Assembly (NCBI RefSeq): GCF_001487105.1
Contig: NZ_LN913001.1
Coordinates: 583,353-647,352, forward strand
Direction: 5' to 3'
Origin: Mediterraneibacter massiliensis
GTDB taxonomy: Bacteria; Bacillota; Clostridia; Lachnospirales; Lachnospiraceae
Length of the DNA: 64,000 nt
Of the stretch, positions 8,248 through 17,509 are shown one piece after another (the first letter of the stretch is position 1; every line of letters starts with the position of its first letter). The notes below the pieces were generated by a model that was given only the letters and a program-made list of their open reading frames with translations, did no database searches and had not been told where the DNA came from. Made by a program: the position numbers and the translations under genes.

Positions 8248-9750
8248 ATGATTACAGGTGAATTAAAAAATAAAATTGACGGATTATGGGAAATCTTCTG
8301 GACTGGTGGATTGACGAATCCATTGGACGTAATAGAGCAGATGACATATCTGATGTTTATTCGAGATTTAGATGATGCAGACAATCTCCATGCAAAGGAA
8401 GCTGCAATGTTAGGTCTTCCATATAAAAGTATCTTTGCTGATGAGATACAGGTAGGAGAACGCACCATTGCCGGAAATCAGTTGAAATGGAGTGTATTCC
8501 ATGATTTTCCGGCAGCTAAAATGTACAGCACTATGCAGGAGTGGGTATTTCCTTTTATCAAAAATCTTCATGGAGATAAGGATAGTTCTTATTCAAAATA
8601 CATGGGAGATGCAATTTTTAAGATCCCTACACCTCTAATGCTGGATAAGATTGTCACAGCAATGGATTCGATTTATGAGCAGATGGCGCAGCTGAAATCT
8701 GCTGATACAAGAGGAGATGTGTATGAGTATCTTCTCTCAAAGCTTGCAACAGCAGGAGTGAATGGACAGTTCCGTACACCTAGACACATTATCCGCATGA
8801 TGGTGGAAATGATGGATCCAAAGGCTGATGAGATTATTTGCGATCCAGCCTGCGGCACTTCCGGTTTCCTTGTATCTGCAAGTGAGTACTTAAAAGAGAC
8901 AAAGAAAGAAGAAGTATTCTTCAATAAACAGAATAAAAATCACTATATGAATCATATGTTTCATGGCTTTGATATGGACAGAACAATGCTGCGAATCGGT
9001 GCTATGAATATGATGACTCATGGGGTGAATAATCCATATATTGAGTACAGAGATAGTTTGTCAGATCAGAACATAGATAAGGACAAGTATAGCTTGATTC
9101 TTGCAAATCCACCATTTAAGGGAAGCTTAGATTACGACATAGTAAGTGCTGATCTGTTAAAGGTGTGTAAAACAAAAAAGACAGAGTTATTGTTCCTTGC
9201 CTTATTTGTTCGTATGCTTAAAGTGGGTGGACGATGTGCTTGTATTGTTCCTGATGGAGTACTGTTTGGATCATCAAAAGCACATAAAGATATTCGTAAG
9301 GCGATTGTTGAAGAAAATAGGTTAGAAGCAGTTATTTCTATGCCTTCTGGAGTATTTAAACCATATGCAGGAGTCTCAACAGCGATTCTGATTTTTACAA
9401 AAACAGGTCATGGTGGAACGGATAATGTATGGTTTTATGACATGAAAGCGGATGGTTTTAGTTTGGATGACAAGCGTAATGAAATAAAGGAAAATGATAT
9501 TCCTGATATTATTGAGCGCTTTAAAAACCTAGATAAAGAAGTGGATAGAAAGCGAACAGAACAGAGTTTCTTTGTCACAAAGAAGGAAATTGCAGATAAT
9601 GGCTATGACCTTAGTATAAACAAATACAAGGAAGTAGAATATGTACCGATTGAATATCCATCAAGCCAGGAAATCATGGCAGATCTTCGTGAATTGGAAG
9701 TGAAGATTGGCGAGGAAATGGATGCTTTGGAACAATTGTTAGGATTATAA
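8248..9750 (+). CDS. hsdM: Type I restriction-modification methylase subunit
   Basis: This 500-residue N6-adenine DNA methyltransferase is the modification subunit of a type I system. It starts at ATG 8248 (MITGELKNKID), behind GGGAGAA; the longer frame from 8197 overlaps the previous gene. The HsdM N-terminal helical domain covers about residues 1-130. The SAM-binding motif DPACGTSGFL is at about 199-208 and the catalytic NPPF at about 287-290. It would work with HsdS for target recognition and with HsdR for cleavage. Confidence 0.95.
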   Translation: MITGELKNKIDGLWEIFWTGGLTNPLDVIEQMTYLMFIRDLDDADNLHAKEAAMLGLPYKSIFADEIQVGERTIAGNQLKWSVFHDFPAAKMYSTMQEWVFPFIKNLHGDKDSSYSKYMGDAIFKIPTPLMLDKIVTAMDSIYEQMAQLKSADTRGDVYEYLLSKLATAGVNGQFRTPRHIIRMMVEMMDPKADEIICDPACGTSGFLVSASEYLKETKKEEVFFNKQNKNHYMNHMFHGFDMDRTMLRIGAMNMMTHGVNNPYIEYRDSLSDQNIDKDKYSLILANPPFKGSLDYDIVSADLLKVCKTKKTELLFLALFVRMLKVGGRCACIVPDGVLFGSSKAHKDIRKAIVEENRLEAVISMPSGVFKPYAGVSTAILIFTKTGHGGTDNVWFYDMKADGFSLDDKRNEIKENDIPDIIERFKNLDKEVDRKRTEQSFFVTKKEIADNGYDLSINKYKEVEYVPIEYPSSQEIMADLRELEVKIGEEMDALEQLLGL

Positions 9751-9766
9751 ATTCGGATTTGTGGGG
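9749..9766 (+). repeat. 18-bp direct repeat, copy 1, before hsdS-1
   Basis: AAATTCGGATTTGTGGGG begins at the last bases of the hsdM stop codon and ends 8 bases before the hsdS-1 start. An identical copy lies at 12943-12960, before hsdS-2. The GTGGGG end may also act as the ribosome binding site of hsdS-1. With a tyrosine recombinase between the copies, they are candidate crossover sites. Confidence 0.8.
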
Positions 9767-9774
9767 ATAAAGAA

Positions 9775-10983
9775 ATGGCAAAACTGATAGAAATAACTGG
9801 GAAGGCTTTGTCTGGTGAATGGGGTACTGACGATGAAACTGGAGAAGGAATACCGGTATTAAGAACTACCAATTTCACAAATGAAGGCGTAGTTGATTAT
9901 AATAATGTGGTTACCCGAATAATAACTAAGAAGAATATAGAGGAAAAATTTCTTCGTAAAGGAGATATTATTATTGAAAAATCGGGTGGGAGCGATAAAC
10001 AACCGGTAGGTCGTGTTATATATTTTGATGGTCCTGAAAATGTTTATCTTTTTAATAATTTTACAGGCTTATTGAGGATAAAAGAAAAAAAAGTATGGAA
10101 TCCGAAATATGTGTTTTATTCTTTATATGCAAACTATAGACGTGGCGGAACTCGACCATTTGAAAATAAAACTACAGGACTTCATAATTTAAAAACAGAT
10201 GATTATGTTGCTCGATATGAAATTAAAGAGGTGAATTATGATTATCAGAAAGAAGTTTGTGAACAACTTGATATAATATCTGATGTAATAAAACTCAGAC
10301 AAAAGGAATTGCAGAAACTGGATAACCTCATCCGAGCCCGATTTGTCGAACTGTTTGGTGATCCAGTTGCTAATCCTATGCACTGGCCTGTGAAAAGGTT
10401 AAAAGAACTTGCCATTCAGATAAATAGTGGCAATACTCCTAAGGGTGGTTCTGAGAATTATGTAGAAAAAGGAATTACGTTTTTTAGAAGCCAGAATGTA
10501 TGGAAAGATCGTTTAGAGATGGATGATATTGCTTATATAGATGAAAAAACTCATGAAAGTATGAAGAGAAGTAGTCTTAAGCATGGCGATATCCTTATGA
10601 CAAAGACAGGGCGTATAAATACAGAGAACAGTTCACTTGGAAGAGCTGCTTTGTATGAAGGTGAAGATGATATGGCAAATGTGAATGGACATGTTTATTT
10701 CATCAGACTTAAGGAAGGGGTAAATAATAAGTTTGTTCTTAGAGTTTTAGTGTCACCAGAGTATCGTGATTTAATTAGAAGTGTTTGTGTTGGTGGAATT
10801 GATAAGCGTCAGCTCAATAAGGAACATATTGAGGAGTTTCCTATAATATATCCTCCTTCAGAAATGATTGATAATTATATTGAATTTGTAGAACAGGTCA
10901 ACAAATCAAAAGTTGCAATTCAAGCTGCATTAGATAAAACACAGTTGCTTTTTGATAGTTTGATGCAAAAATATTTTGGATAA
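9775..10983 (+). CDS. hsdS: Type I specificity subunit (copy 1)
   Basis: This 402-residue subunit recognises the split DNA target of the type I enzyme. It has two target recognition domains (about 1-165 and 200-370), each followed by a conserved helix. The central linker reads RQKELQKLDNLIRARFVELF (about 172-192) and the end reads DSLMQKYFG. Copy 2 at 12993 shares the linker, with 19 identical bases (10334-10352 and 13531-13549), but the recognition domains differ. It lies 24 bases after hsdM. Confidence 0.93.
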   Translation: MAKLIEITGKALSGEWGTDDETGEGIPVLRTTNFTNEGVVDYNNVVTRIITKKNIEEKFLRKGDIIIEKSGGSDKQPVGRVIYFDGPENVYLFNNFTGLLRIKEKKVWNPKYVFYSLYANYRRGGTRPFENKTTGLHNLKTDDYVARYEIKEVNYDYQKEVCEQLDIISDVIKLRQKELQKLDNLIRARFVELFGDPVANPMHWPVKRLKELAIQINSGNTPKGGSENYVEKGITFFRSQNVWKDRLEMDDIAYIDEKTHESMKRSSLKHGDILMTKTGRINTENSSLGRAALYEGEDDMANVNGHVYFIRLKEGVNNKFVLRVLVSPEYRDLIRSVCVGGIDKRQLNKEHIEEFPIIYPPSEMIDNYIEFVEQVNKSKVAIQAALDKTQLLFDSLMQKYFG

Positions 10984-11001
10984 TGAAGGGAGGTTATGTG
11001 A

Positions 11002-11463
11002 TTGGCGATAATGACAGTTTATCATGGGGGGTATACTCCAGTTAAAAGCCCAGAAATTAGAATCGGAAGAAATACAAAGGATTTCGGTCATGGGTTTTAT
11101 TGTACCATCATAAAAGAACAGGCGCAGAGATGGGCAAAGCGTTATGATACAGGTATTGTATCTATTTATGATGTACGTTTTAAAACCAATTTACACATAA
11201 AAGAATTTCGAGATATGACAGATGAATGGTTGGATTTTATTATAGATTGTAGAAGTGGCAAGAACCATACGTATGATATTGTAATTGGAGCAATGGCAGA
11301 TGACCAAATTTATAACTATGTGTCTGATTATATAGATGGAAGTATTACAAGGGAGCAGTTTTGGATTTTAGCAAAATTTAAATATCCGACTCATCAAATA
11401 AATTTTTGTACAGAGAATGCATTAGAATGTCTTGAATACAGAGGATTTGAGGAGGTCTTATAA
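11002..11463 (+). CDS. DUF3990 protein, ADP-ribosyltransferase-like fold
   Basis: This 153-residue protein is chosen to start at TTG 11002, 8 bases behind GGGAGG; ATG 11011 is the alternative but sits 17 bases away. The opening VYHGG and the following RNTKDFGHGFYCT and QAQRWAKR segments match DUF3990, which is considered related to ADP-ribosyltransferases (an H-then-Y/F type NAD pocket). The next gene overlaps its stop (TAATG), a typical two-gene toxin-antitoxin layout. It is carried as an extra inside the restriction island. That it is a toxin is inference. Confidence 0.75.
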   Translation: MAIMTVYHGGYTPVKSPEIRIGRNTKDFGHGFYCTIIKEQAQRWAKRYDTGIVSIYDVRFKTNLHIKEFRDMTDEWLDFIIDCRSGKNHTYDIVIGAMADDQIYNYVSDYIDGSITREQFWILAKFKYPTHQINFCTENALECLEYRGFEEVL

Positions 11464-11924
11464 TGGTAAATAGGGGAAGAGAATCGGCAAAAGATAATAA
11501 TCTTTTCTTTACATGTTCCTTAATTGAATATATTGCTAGAAAGACGAAAAATAGAAGAAAAGATGTAGTTCGTGCATTAGATAAACAAAATGTTTCAAAG
11601 ATTTATGATTTAGCAGATGTTTATCATAGTGATAATATAGAGCGAGTGAGTGATGATTTCATTAAAGAGGCAGAAATAGTTACAGGAACATTTGATAATG
11701 TAAAAGCATGCAAGTATTCGATTCCATCATATTGGGATATTGGAAAAGTATATAAAAGATTAATAAAATCTGTAGCAGAGTATGAAAAAATTGGCGTAAT
11801 AGATGCGTTGCTGAAAGTCTATAAATCTTTTCTTAGCGATAAAATAGATGATTATAATAGTAGTATGTATTATGAAAATCCATCATATTTACTAGAGTGT
11901 TATATAGAAAATAAAGTGATTTAA
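11463..11924 (+). CDS. DUF3791-like partner protein
   Basis: This 153-residue protein has an N-terminal part (FFTCSLIEYIARKTKNRR to DLADVYHSD) resembling DUF3791, a small domain often encoded next to DUF3990. The C-terminal half (from about residue 75) is helical, AT-rich in codon use and not recognised. It is translationally coupled to the DUF3990 gene by TAATG at 11461-11465. I infer an antitoxin or partner role. Expected partner proteins are shorter, so the C-terminal extension is unusual. Confidence 0.6.
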   Translation: MVNRGRESAKDNNLFFTCSLIEYIARKTKNRRKDVVRALDKQNVSKIYDLADVYHSDNIERVSDDFIKEAEIVTGTFDNVKACKYSIPSYWDIGKVYKRLIKSVAEYEKIGVIDALLKVYKSFLSDKIDDYNSSMYYENPSYLLECYIENKVI

Positions 11925-11941
11925 AAAAATGGGTGTAGGAT

Positions 11942-11968
11942 GTTGGTATCGATAGGAGAGATACCAAC
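11942..11968 (+). promoter_or_regulatory. Hairpin presenting the recombinase ribosome binding site
   Basis: GTTGGTATC (11942-11950) and GATACCAAC (11960-11968) form a perfect 9-bp inverted repeat around a 9-base spacer, ending on the base before the recombinase ATG. The AGGAG ribosome binding site (11954-11958) lies in the loop. It may control translation, or it may be a recombinase core site, since two 9-bp arms around a short spacer is the shape of such sites. Confidence 0.65.
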
Positions 11969-12937
11969 ATGGAAGAAAAAATTGTAACAATTATCAATGA
12001 GATGGCAGATTATTTAAATATTTCACAAATGAAGAAGTTGCAGGAGGTATTACTTCAAACATTTTCGGAAAACACAATTCAGAAGGAGGAAATACCAAAT
12101 GAGAAGTATTTGCAGCTGTTTTTAGATGCAAAACGTATTGAAGGATGTTCAGAACGAACAATTCAATATTACAGTGTGACAGTAGATAGAATGTTTCAAA
12201 AGATAGAAAATCCTGTGAGAAAAATATCAACAGAGGAAATTAGAAAATATCTTGTTGATTATCAAAAAATCAATGACTGTAGCAAAGTGACTGTGGATAA
12301 TGTTAGACGAAACATTTCTAGTTTCTTTTCGTGGCTCGAGGAAGAAGATTATATTCTAAAAAGCCCAATGAGACGTATTCACAAAATAAAAACAAAGCAA
12401 CCGGTAAAAGAAATTATATCAGATGAGGCAATTGAACTTCTCAGAGATTATTGTCATTGTTCTCGTGATCTGGCAATGATTGATTTGCTTTACTCTACAG
12501 GTATACGTGTTGGTGAATTGGTAAATTTGAATATTTCTGATGTTGATTTTGAAGCACGAGAATGTGTTGTGTTTGGAAAAGGTGATAAAGAGCGTAAGGT
12601 GTATTTTGATGCTAAGGCAAAACTTCACTTGTTAAATTATTTAAGGGAGCGAAATGATAATAATCCAGCTCTTTTTGTTACATTAGATGCTCCACACGAT
12701 CGTTTAAAGATTAGTGGAGTTGAAATTCGCATTCGTACTCTGGGAAGAAAGTTAAATATGGGGAAAATACATCCTCATAAATTTCGGAGAACGATGGCGA
12801 CAAGGGCAATTGATAAAGGTATGCCAATTGAACAGGTGCAAAAGATTTTAGGTCACTCTCAGATTGATACAACCATGCAATATGCGATTGTAAATCAAAC
12901 CAATGTAAAAACATCCCATCAAAAATATATCGCCTAA
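11969..12937 (+). CDS. Tyrosine recombinase in the hsd locus
   Basis: This 322-residue XerC/D-like recombinase has a SAM-like core-binding domain (about 45-140) and a catalytic domain (about 150-320). The full catalytic set is visible: R180 (STGIRVGEL), K204 or K207 (GKGDKERK), H270 and R273 (HKFRRT), H296 (GHSQ) and Y305 (TTMQYAIVN). Recombinases placed between hsdS genes shuffle specificity in other type I loci. Here both hsdS genes face the same way and are preceded by an 18-bp direct repeat, which points to excision rather than inversion. The ATG abuts a hairpin. Confidence 0.93.
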   Translation: MEEKIVTIINEMADYLNISQMKKLQEVLLQTFSENTIQKEEIPNEKYLQLFLDAKRIEGCSERTIQYYSVTVDRMFQKIENPVRKISTEEIRKYLVDYQKINDCSKVTVDNVRRNISSFFSWLEEEDYILKSPMRRIHKIKTKQPVKEIISDEAIELLRDYCHCSRDLAMIDLLYSTGIRVGELVNLNISDVDFEARECVVFGKGDKERKVYFDAKAKLHLLNYLRERNDNNPALFVTLDAPHDRLKISGVEIRIRTLGRKLNMGKIHPHKFRRTMATRAIDKGMPIEQVQKILGHSQIDTTMQYAIVNQTNVKTSHQKYIA

Positions 12938-12942
12938 AAATC

Positions 12943-12960
12943 AAATTCGGATTTGTGGGG
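12943..12960 (+). repeat. 18-bp direct repeat, copy 2, before hsdS-2
   Basis: AAATTCGGATTTGTGGGG is identical to 9749-9766. It begins 5 bases after the recombinase stop codon and ends 32 bases before the hsdS-2 start. Confidence 0.8.
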
Positions 12961-12992
12961 CTCTGCAAGTAGCCCGGTGAGGGATGATGTAG

Positions 12993-14162
12993 ATGGAAAA
13001 GATTAGATTAGGAGATGCCTGTGAAATCCTAAATGGTTTTGCATTTAAAAGCGAAAACTATGTCGATTCAGGTATTCGAGTTATCAGAATTGCTAATGTA
13101 CAGAAGGGATATATTGAAGATAACACACCAGCATTTTATCCATTGGATTCAGTGGGATTAGATAAATACATGCTTGAAGAAGGGGATCTGTTAATATCTT
13201 TGACAGGCAATGTTGGTAGAGTTGCAATTCTTGAAAAGGAGTTTTTGCCAGCTGCTTTGAATCAGCGTGTTGCCTGCTTACGTTTGAAAACGAGTAGGCT
13301 AACAAAGGGCTATTTGTTTCATATTTTGAATGATAATCTTTTTGAGCAACAATGTATTCAATCATCAAAAGGTGTTGCACAAAAGAATATGAGTACAGAA
13401 TGGTTGAAGAATTATGAGATTCTACTGTATTCAAAAGAAAAACAAGATGTAATTACGGAAATTCTTGATAAGACATACAATGTAATATCTTGTAGACAGC
13501 AGGAACTTCAAAAACTTGACGATCTTATCAGAGCCCGATTTGTCGAACTCTTTGGGGATTCAGAACATAACACAAAGAGGTGGTCAATTGCAAAACTTTC
13601 GTCATTGTGTAATGTGGGATCAAGCAAAAGAATATATCAAAGCGAACTAACCGAAACGGGCATTCCGTTTCTTCGGATTTCTGACTTGAACGAAAAGATT
13701 GATGGTAAAAACAACACACCTCAACTCTTTATTCCAAATGGCAAGTATGACGAATTGCAGACCAAGGGGTTAGTCCCTTCGGTTGGAGATATCCTTGTAA
13801 CAGCGAGAGGTACACTGGGAAGGTGTTATATTATAAAACCAAGCGATACTTTCTACTTCCAAGATGGAATGATTAGTTGGCTGTCTGATATAAACGAAAG
13901 CATAACAAGTTTGTATCTTTCTTACCTGTTTTCAACGACAGGAGTTCAAAAACAGATAGCCAATCTTCAAGCAGGTTCAACCGTAGCTTATCTTTCTATT
14001 GCAATGCTAAAAAACCTTGACATTATGATTCCACCCAAAACATTGCAAAAGCAGTTTGCATACTTTGTTAACCAAGTCAACAAATCAAAATTCTCAAAGG
14101 AGGATAAAATATCCTCTCATAACTATAGTCGTGTATTCGTTACCAGAAGGAGGTTCTTATGA
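12993..14162 (+). CDS. hsdS: Type I specificity subunit (copy 2), altered C-terminus
   Basis: This 389-residue subunit has two target recognition domains with the shared linker (LIRARFVELFGD, about 179-190). Its start at 12993 has GAGGG upstream. Near the end it shares FVNQVNKSK with copy 1 (15 identical bases, 14076-14090 and 10897-10911). It then departs: instead of the final DSLMQKYF helix it has a basic tail ending SRVFVTRRRFL. The tail could be the result of past recombination. The stop overlaps the hsdR start by ATGA (14159-14162). Whether this copy is functional is not certain. Confidence 0.87.
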   Translation: MEKIRLGDACEILNGFAFKSENYVDSGIRVIRIANVQKGYIEDNTPAFYPLDSVGLDKYMLEEGDLLISLTGNVGRVAILEKEFLPAALNQRVACLRLKTSRLTKGYLFHILNDNLFEQQCIQSSKGVAQKNMSTEWLKNYEILLYSKEKQDVITEILDKTYNVISCRQQELQKLDDLIRARFVELFGDSEHNTKRWSIAKLSSLCNVGSSKRIYQSELTETGIPFLRISDLNEKIDGKNNTPQLFIPNGKYDELQTKGLVPSVGDILVTARGTLGRCYIIKPSDTFYFQDGMISWLSDINESITSLYLSYLFSTTGVQKQIANLQAGSTVAYLSIAMLKNLDIMIPPKTLQKQFAYFVNQVNKSKFSKEDKISSHNYSRVFVTRRRFL

Positions 14163-17100
14163 TAACCAACTTTGATTATTTAAAAAATGAAGAGAAATTC
14201 TCGGCATTTGCGGATGTCGCTATTTCAGCAGAAAAGATTGTTTTGATAGACCCTGAGGCTTGTGTTATTAACTGCCGCAGGGCGATGGAATTTGCTGTGA
14301 AATGGATGTATTCCGTTGAAAAACAGTTGGATATGCCATATCAGGACAATCTGCGGAGTTTGATGAATGCGGAAGATTTTAGAGAAGTTGTCGGGTACGA
14401 TATTTGGAAACGAATGGATTATATTCGTAGATGCGGGAACAATGCTGCACACAACAATAAGAGGTTAGGCAGGGCAGAAGCCATACTTTGCCTGGAAAAC
14501 TTATCCATTTTCCTCGATTTTGTTTCATGTTGTTATTCCTTGAGCTACGTAGAGCATATTTTTGACAAGCAATTGATCGAGGATAGAATCAATAAGGCAA
14601 AACAGTCAAAGAAAGACGCTGAAGATACGAAAGAAAGCTTATTGAAGAAAATCAGTGAGCTTGAGAAAAAGGATCTGGATTTACAATCGTTAATCAAAGA
14701 AAATATGGCTTTGAAAGAGGAACTTTCAACAAGAAGAGAGGAACAGCAGGATTCCTATGTGCCAAAGCCGCTTGATTTGTCAGAATATAAAACAAGAAAA
14801 CTCTATATCGATTCCATGCTTCAGGAGGCTGGCTGGACAGAGGGAAAAGACTGGATCAACGAATATGAGATTCCGGGAATGCCAAATAAGTCTGAAGTTG
14901 GCTTTGCAGATTATGTTTTAATGGGAGATGACGGACGAATACTGGCTGTTATTGAAGCAAAACGTACCTGTGTAGATGTTTCTAAAGGCCGCCAGCAAGC
15001 AAAGTTGTATGCGGATATCATTGAACAAAGACAGAAAAGAAGACCGGTAGTATTTCTGACGAATGGATTTGAAACCAGAATTATTGATAATCAATATCCG
15101 GAACGAAAGGTATCGGTCATATATTCTAAGCGTGATCTTGAGAAACTGTTTAATCTTCAAACTATGAGGTCAAGTTTGAAATATATTACAGTAGATAAGA
15201 CTATTGCGGGGAGATATTACCAGGAAGGTGCGATTAAGGCTGTATGTGATAGTTTTGGCACCAAAAATCGTCGAAAAGCACTTTTGGTTATGGCGACAGG
15301 ATCCGGGAAAACAAGGACAGTCATTGCTCTGTGCAAGGTATTACTGGAACAGGGATGGATTAAGAATATTCTTTTCTTAGCTGATCGAAATTCTCTTGTG
15401 ACACAGGCAAAACGAAACTTTGTAAATCTATTGCCGGATTTATCAGTAACCAATCTCTGCGAAGAGAAAGACAATTATATGGCTCATGGAGTATTTTCGA
15501 CATATCAGACCATGATGAATTGTATCGATTCAGTGCATGACGAAAGTGGAAAGCTGTTTACTTGCGGACATTTTGATCTGGTTATTTGTGATGAGGCACA
15601 TAGGTCCATTTACAACAAGTATAAGGACATTTTCAGTTATTTTGATGCTCCATTGGTAGGTTTGACAGCAACGCCGAAGGATGAAATTGATAAAAATACA
15701 TATGAGATTTTTGAACTGGAAAATGGTGTTCCAACATATGGATACGAACTTGCCCAGGCTGTTAAGGACGGATACCTGGTAGATTTTGTATCTGTGGAAA
15801 CGACTCTGAAATTCATTGATCAGGGAATTGTGTACGATGAATTATCTGAGGAAGAAAAAGAAGAATATGAAAGTAAATTCATAGATGAAAACGGTGAGTT
15901 ACCAGAAAGTATCACGTCTTCCGCATTAAATGATTGGGTGTTTAATGAGGATACAATTAAAGAAGTACTGCATATTTTTATGACCAATGGTATTAAGGTA
16001 GATTATGGCAATAAGATTGGTAAAAGTATCATATTTGCAAAAAACCATGATCATGCGGAAAAAATTTATGAAGTGTTTGGAAAAGAGTATCCGCATCTGG
16101 CTGGATATGCAAAGGTCATTGATAATTATCTGAATTATGCACAGAGTGCCATCGATGAGTTTGCTGATCCCAAGAAGATGCCGCAGATTGCTATTTCTGT
16201 TGATATGCTTGATACAGGTATCGATGTACCGGAAGTGGTGAACCTTGTATTTTTCAAAAAAGTAATGAGTAAAGCTAAATTCTGGCAGATGATTGGAAGA
16301 GGAACTCGTTTGTGTCCGGGATTATTGGATGGTGAAGACAAGGAGAAGTTTTACATTTTTGATTTTTGCGGCAACTTTGAGTTCTTCCGCATGAATAAAG
16401 GACATCCAACGGCAAATATGATTGCGCTGCAGGGCGCAATTTTCCAACTTGAATTTGAAATCGCTTATAAATTACAGGATATCGCATATCAGACGGAGCG
16501 ATTGATAGCCTATCGTAATGCGTTGGTTGAGCACATGGCTTCAAAAGTGAAAGAACTGAATCGGGAGAATTTTGCTGTTCGGCAGCATTTGAAATACGTG
16601 GATACTTATGCGAATGAAAAGAATTATACAGCCTTAACATTTGAGGATACATTGATTGTAAGAGAAGAAGTATCACCACTTATTGAACCTGACAATGATG
16701 AAGCAGCGGCTTTACGTTTTGATGCATTGATGTATGGGATCGAGTTGGCGTATTTGATTGGGAAGAAGTATTCTCGTGGAAGGCATGATTTAATTGCAAA
16801 GGTATCTGCGTTGTCCGGTGTTGCTAATATTCCGGAAATTATGGCTCAGGCAGATCTGATCAATCAGATCCTTCATACGGACTACCTTGATAATGCCGGA
16901 ATAAACGAATTTGAGCACATCAGAGAAAATCTTCGTGATTTGATGAAGTATATTCCTAAAGGGGCGAAAGTCATCTATGATACAAACTTTGATGATGAGC
17001 TTCTCTCTATGGAATGGAACGAATCAGAATTAGAAAATGATGATTTGAAGAACTATAAGGCTAAAGCAGAATATTATGTTCGTCAGCATCAGGATAATGA

Positions 17101-17509
17101 GGTGATTGCAAAATTGAAGAGCAATAAACCGTTGACTTCTGCGGACATTAAGATTCTGGAAGATATTTTGTGGAGTGAAGTTGGAACAAAACAGGATTAT
17201 GAAGCTGAATATGGTGAAAAACCTCTGGGAGAATTTGTACGAGAAATTGTAGGATTGGACATGACAGCTGCAAAGGAGGCTTTTGCGGAGTTTCTAGATG
17301 AGACTAATTTGGACAGTAGACAGATATATTTTGTGAACCAAATTGTGGAGTTTATTGTACACAACGGCATGATGAAGGATTTGTCTGTTCTTCAGGAAAC
17401 ACCGTTCACAGATCAAGGCAGCATCGTAGAGGTGTTTACAGATCTGTCTGTGTGGATGGGAATAAGAAGAGTAATAGAACAGGTGAATGCAAATGCGTTG
17501 GCTGCGTAA
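14159..17509 (+). CDS. hsdR: Type I restriction endonuclease subunit
   Basis: This 1116-residue subunit translocates DNA and cuts it. The N-terminus is a DUF4145-like helical domain (about 20-140), then a coiled coil (about 145-205). The nuclease domain has the GFADYVLMGDD and VIEAKRT parts of a PD-D/ExK site (about 247-268). The helicase follows: Walker A MATGSGKTRT (about 376-386), DEAH (about 477-480), TATP (about 503). The C-terminus binds the methylase. DUF4145 plus HsdR is the EcoEI-like arrangement. It ends the operon; no strong terminator is visible, only a weak AGAAGG/CCTTCT hairpin at 17567-17582. Confidence 0.93.
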   Translation: MITNFDYLKNEEKFSAFADVAISAEKIVLIDPEACVINCRRAMEFAVKWMYSVEKQLDMPYQDNLRSLMNAEDFREVVGYDIWKRMDYIRRCGNNAAHNNKRLGRAEAILCLENLSIFLDFVSCCYSLSYVEHIFDKQLIEDRINKAKQSKKDAEDTKESLLKKISELEKKDLDLQSLIKENMALKEELSTRREEQQDSYVPKPLDLSEYKTRKLYIDSMLQEAGWTEGKDWINEYEIPGMPNKSEVGFADYVLMGDDGRILAVIEAKRTCVDVSKGRQQAKLYADIIEQRQKRRPVVFLTNGFETRIIDNQYPERKVSVIYSKRDLEKLFNLQTMRSSLKYITVDKTIAGRYYQEGAIKAVCDSFGTKNRRKALLVMATGSGKTRTVIALCKVLLEQGWIKNILFLADRNSLVTQAKRNFVNLLPDLSVTNLCEEKDNYMAHGVFSTYQTMMNCIDSVHDESGKLFTCGHFDLVICDEAHRSIYNKYKDIFSYFDAPLVGLTATPKDEIDKNTYEIFELENGVPTYGYELAQAVKDGYLVDFVSVETTLKFIDQGIVYDELSEEEKEEYESKFIDENGELPESITSSALNDWVFNEDTIKEVLHIFMTNGIKVDYGNKIGKSIIFAKNHDHAEKIYEVFGKEYPHLAGYAKVIDNYLNYAQSAIDEFADPKKMPQIAISVDMLDTGIDVPEVVNLVFFKKVMSKAKFWQMIGRGTRLCPGLLDGEDKEKFYIFDFCGNFEFFRMNKGHPTANMIALQGAIFQLEFEIAYKLQDIAYQTERLIAYRNALVEHMASKVKELNRENFAVRQHLKYVDTYANEKNYTALTFEDTLIVREEVSPLIEPDNDEAAALRFDALMYGIELAYLIGKKYSRGRHDLIAKVSALSGVANIPEIMAQADLINQILHTDYLDNAGINEFEHIRENLRDLMKYIPKGAKVIYDTNFDDELLSMEWNESELENDDLKNYKAKAEYYVRQHQDNEVIAKLKSNKPLTSADIKILEDILWSEVGTKQDYEAEYGEKPLGEFVREIVGLDMTAAKEAFAEFLDETNLDSRQIYFVNQIVEFIVHNGMMKDLSVLQETPFTDQGSIVEVFTDLSVWMGIRRVIEQVNANALAA

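Noticed and set aside
9749..12960. CRISPR-like or tandem repeat array in the hsd region
   Set aside because: Only two copies of the 18-mer were found, 3.2 kb apart, each tied to an hsdS start.
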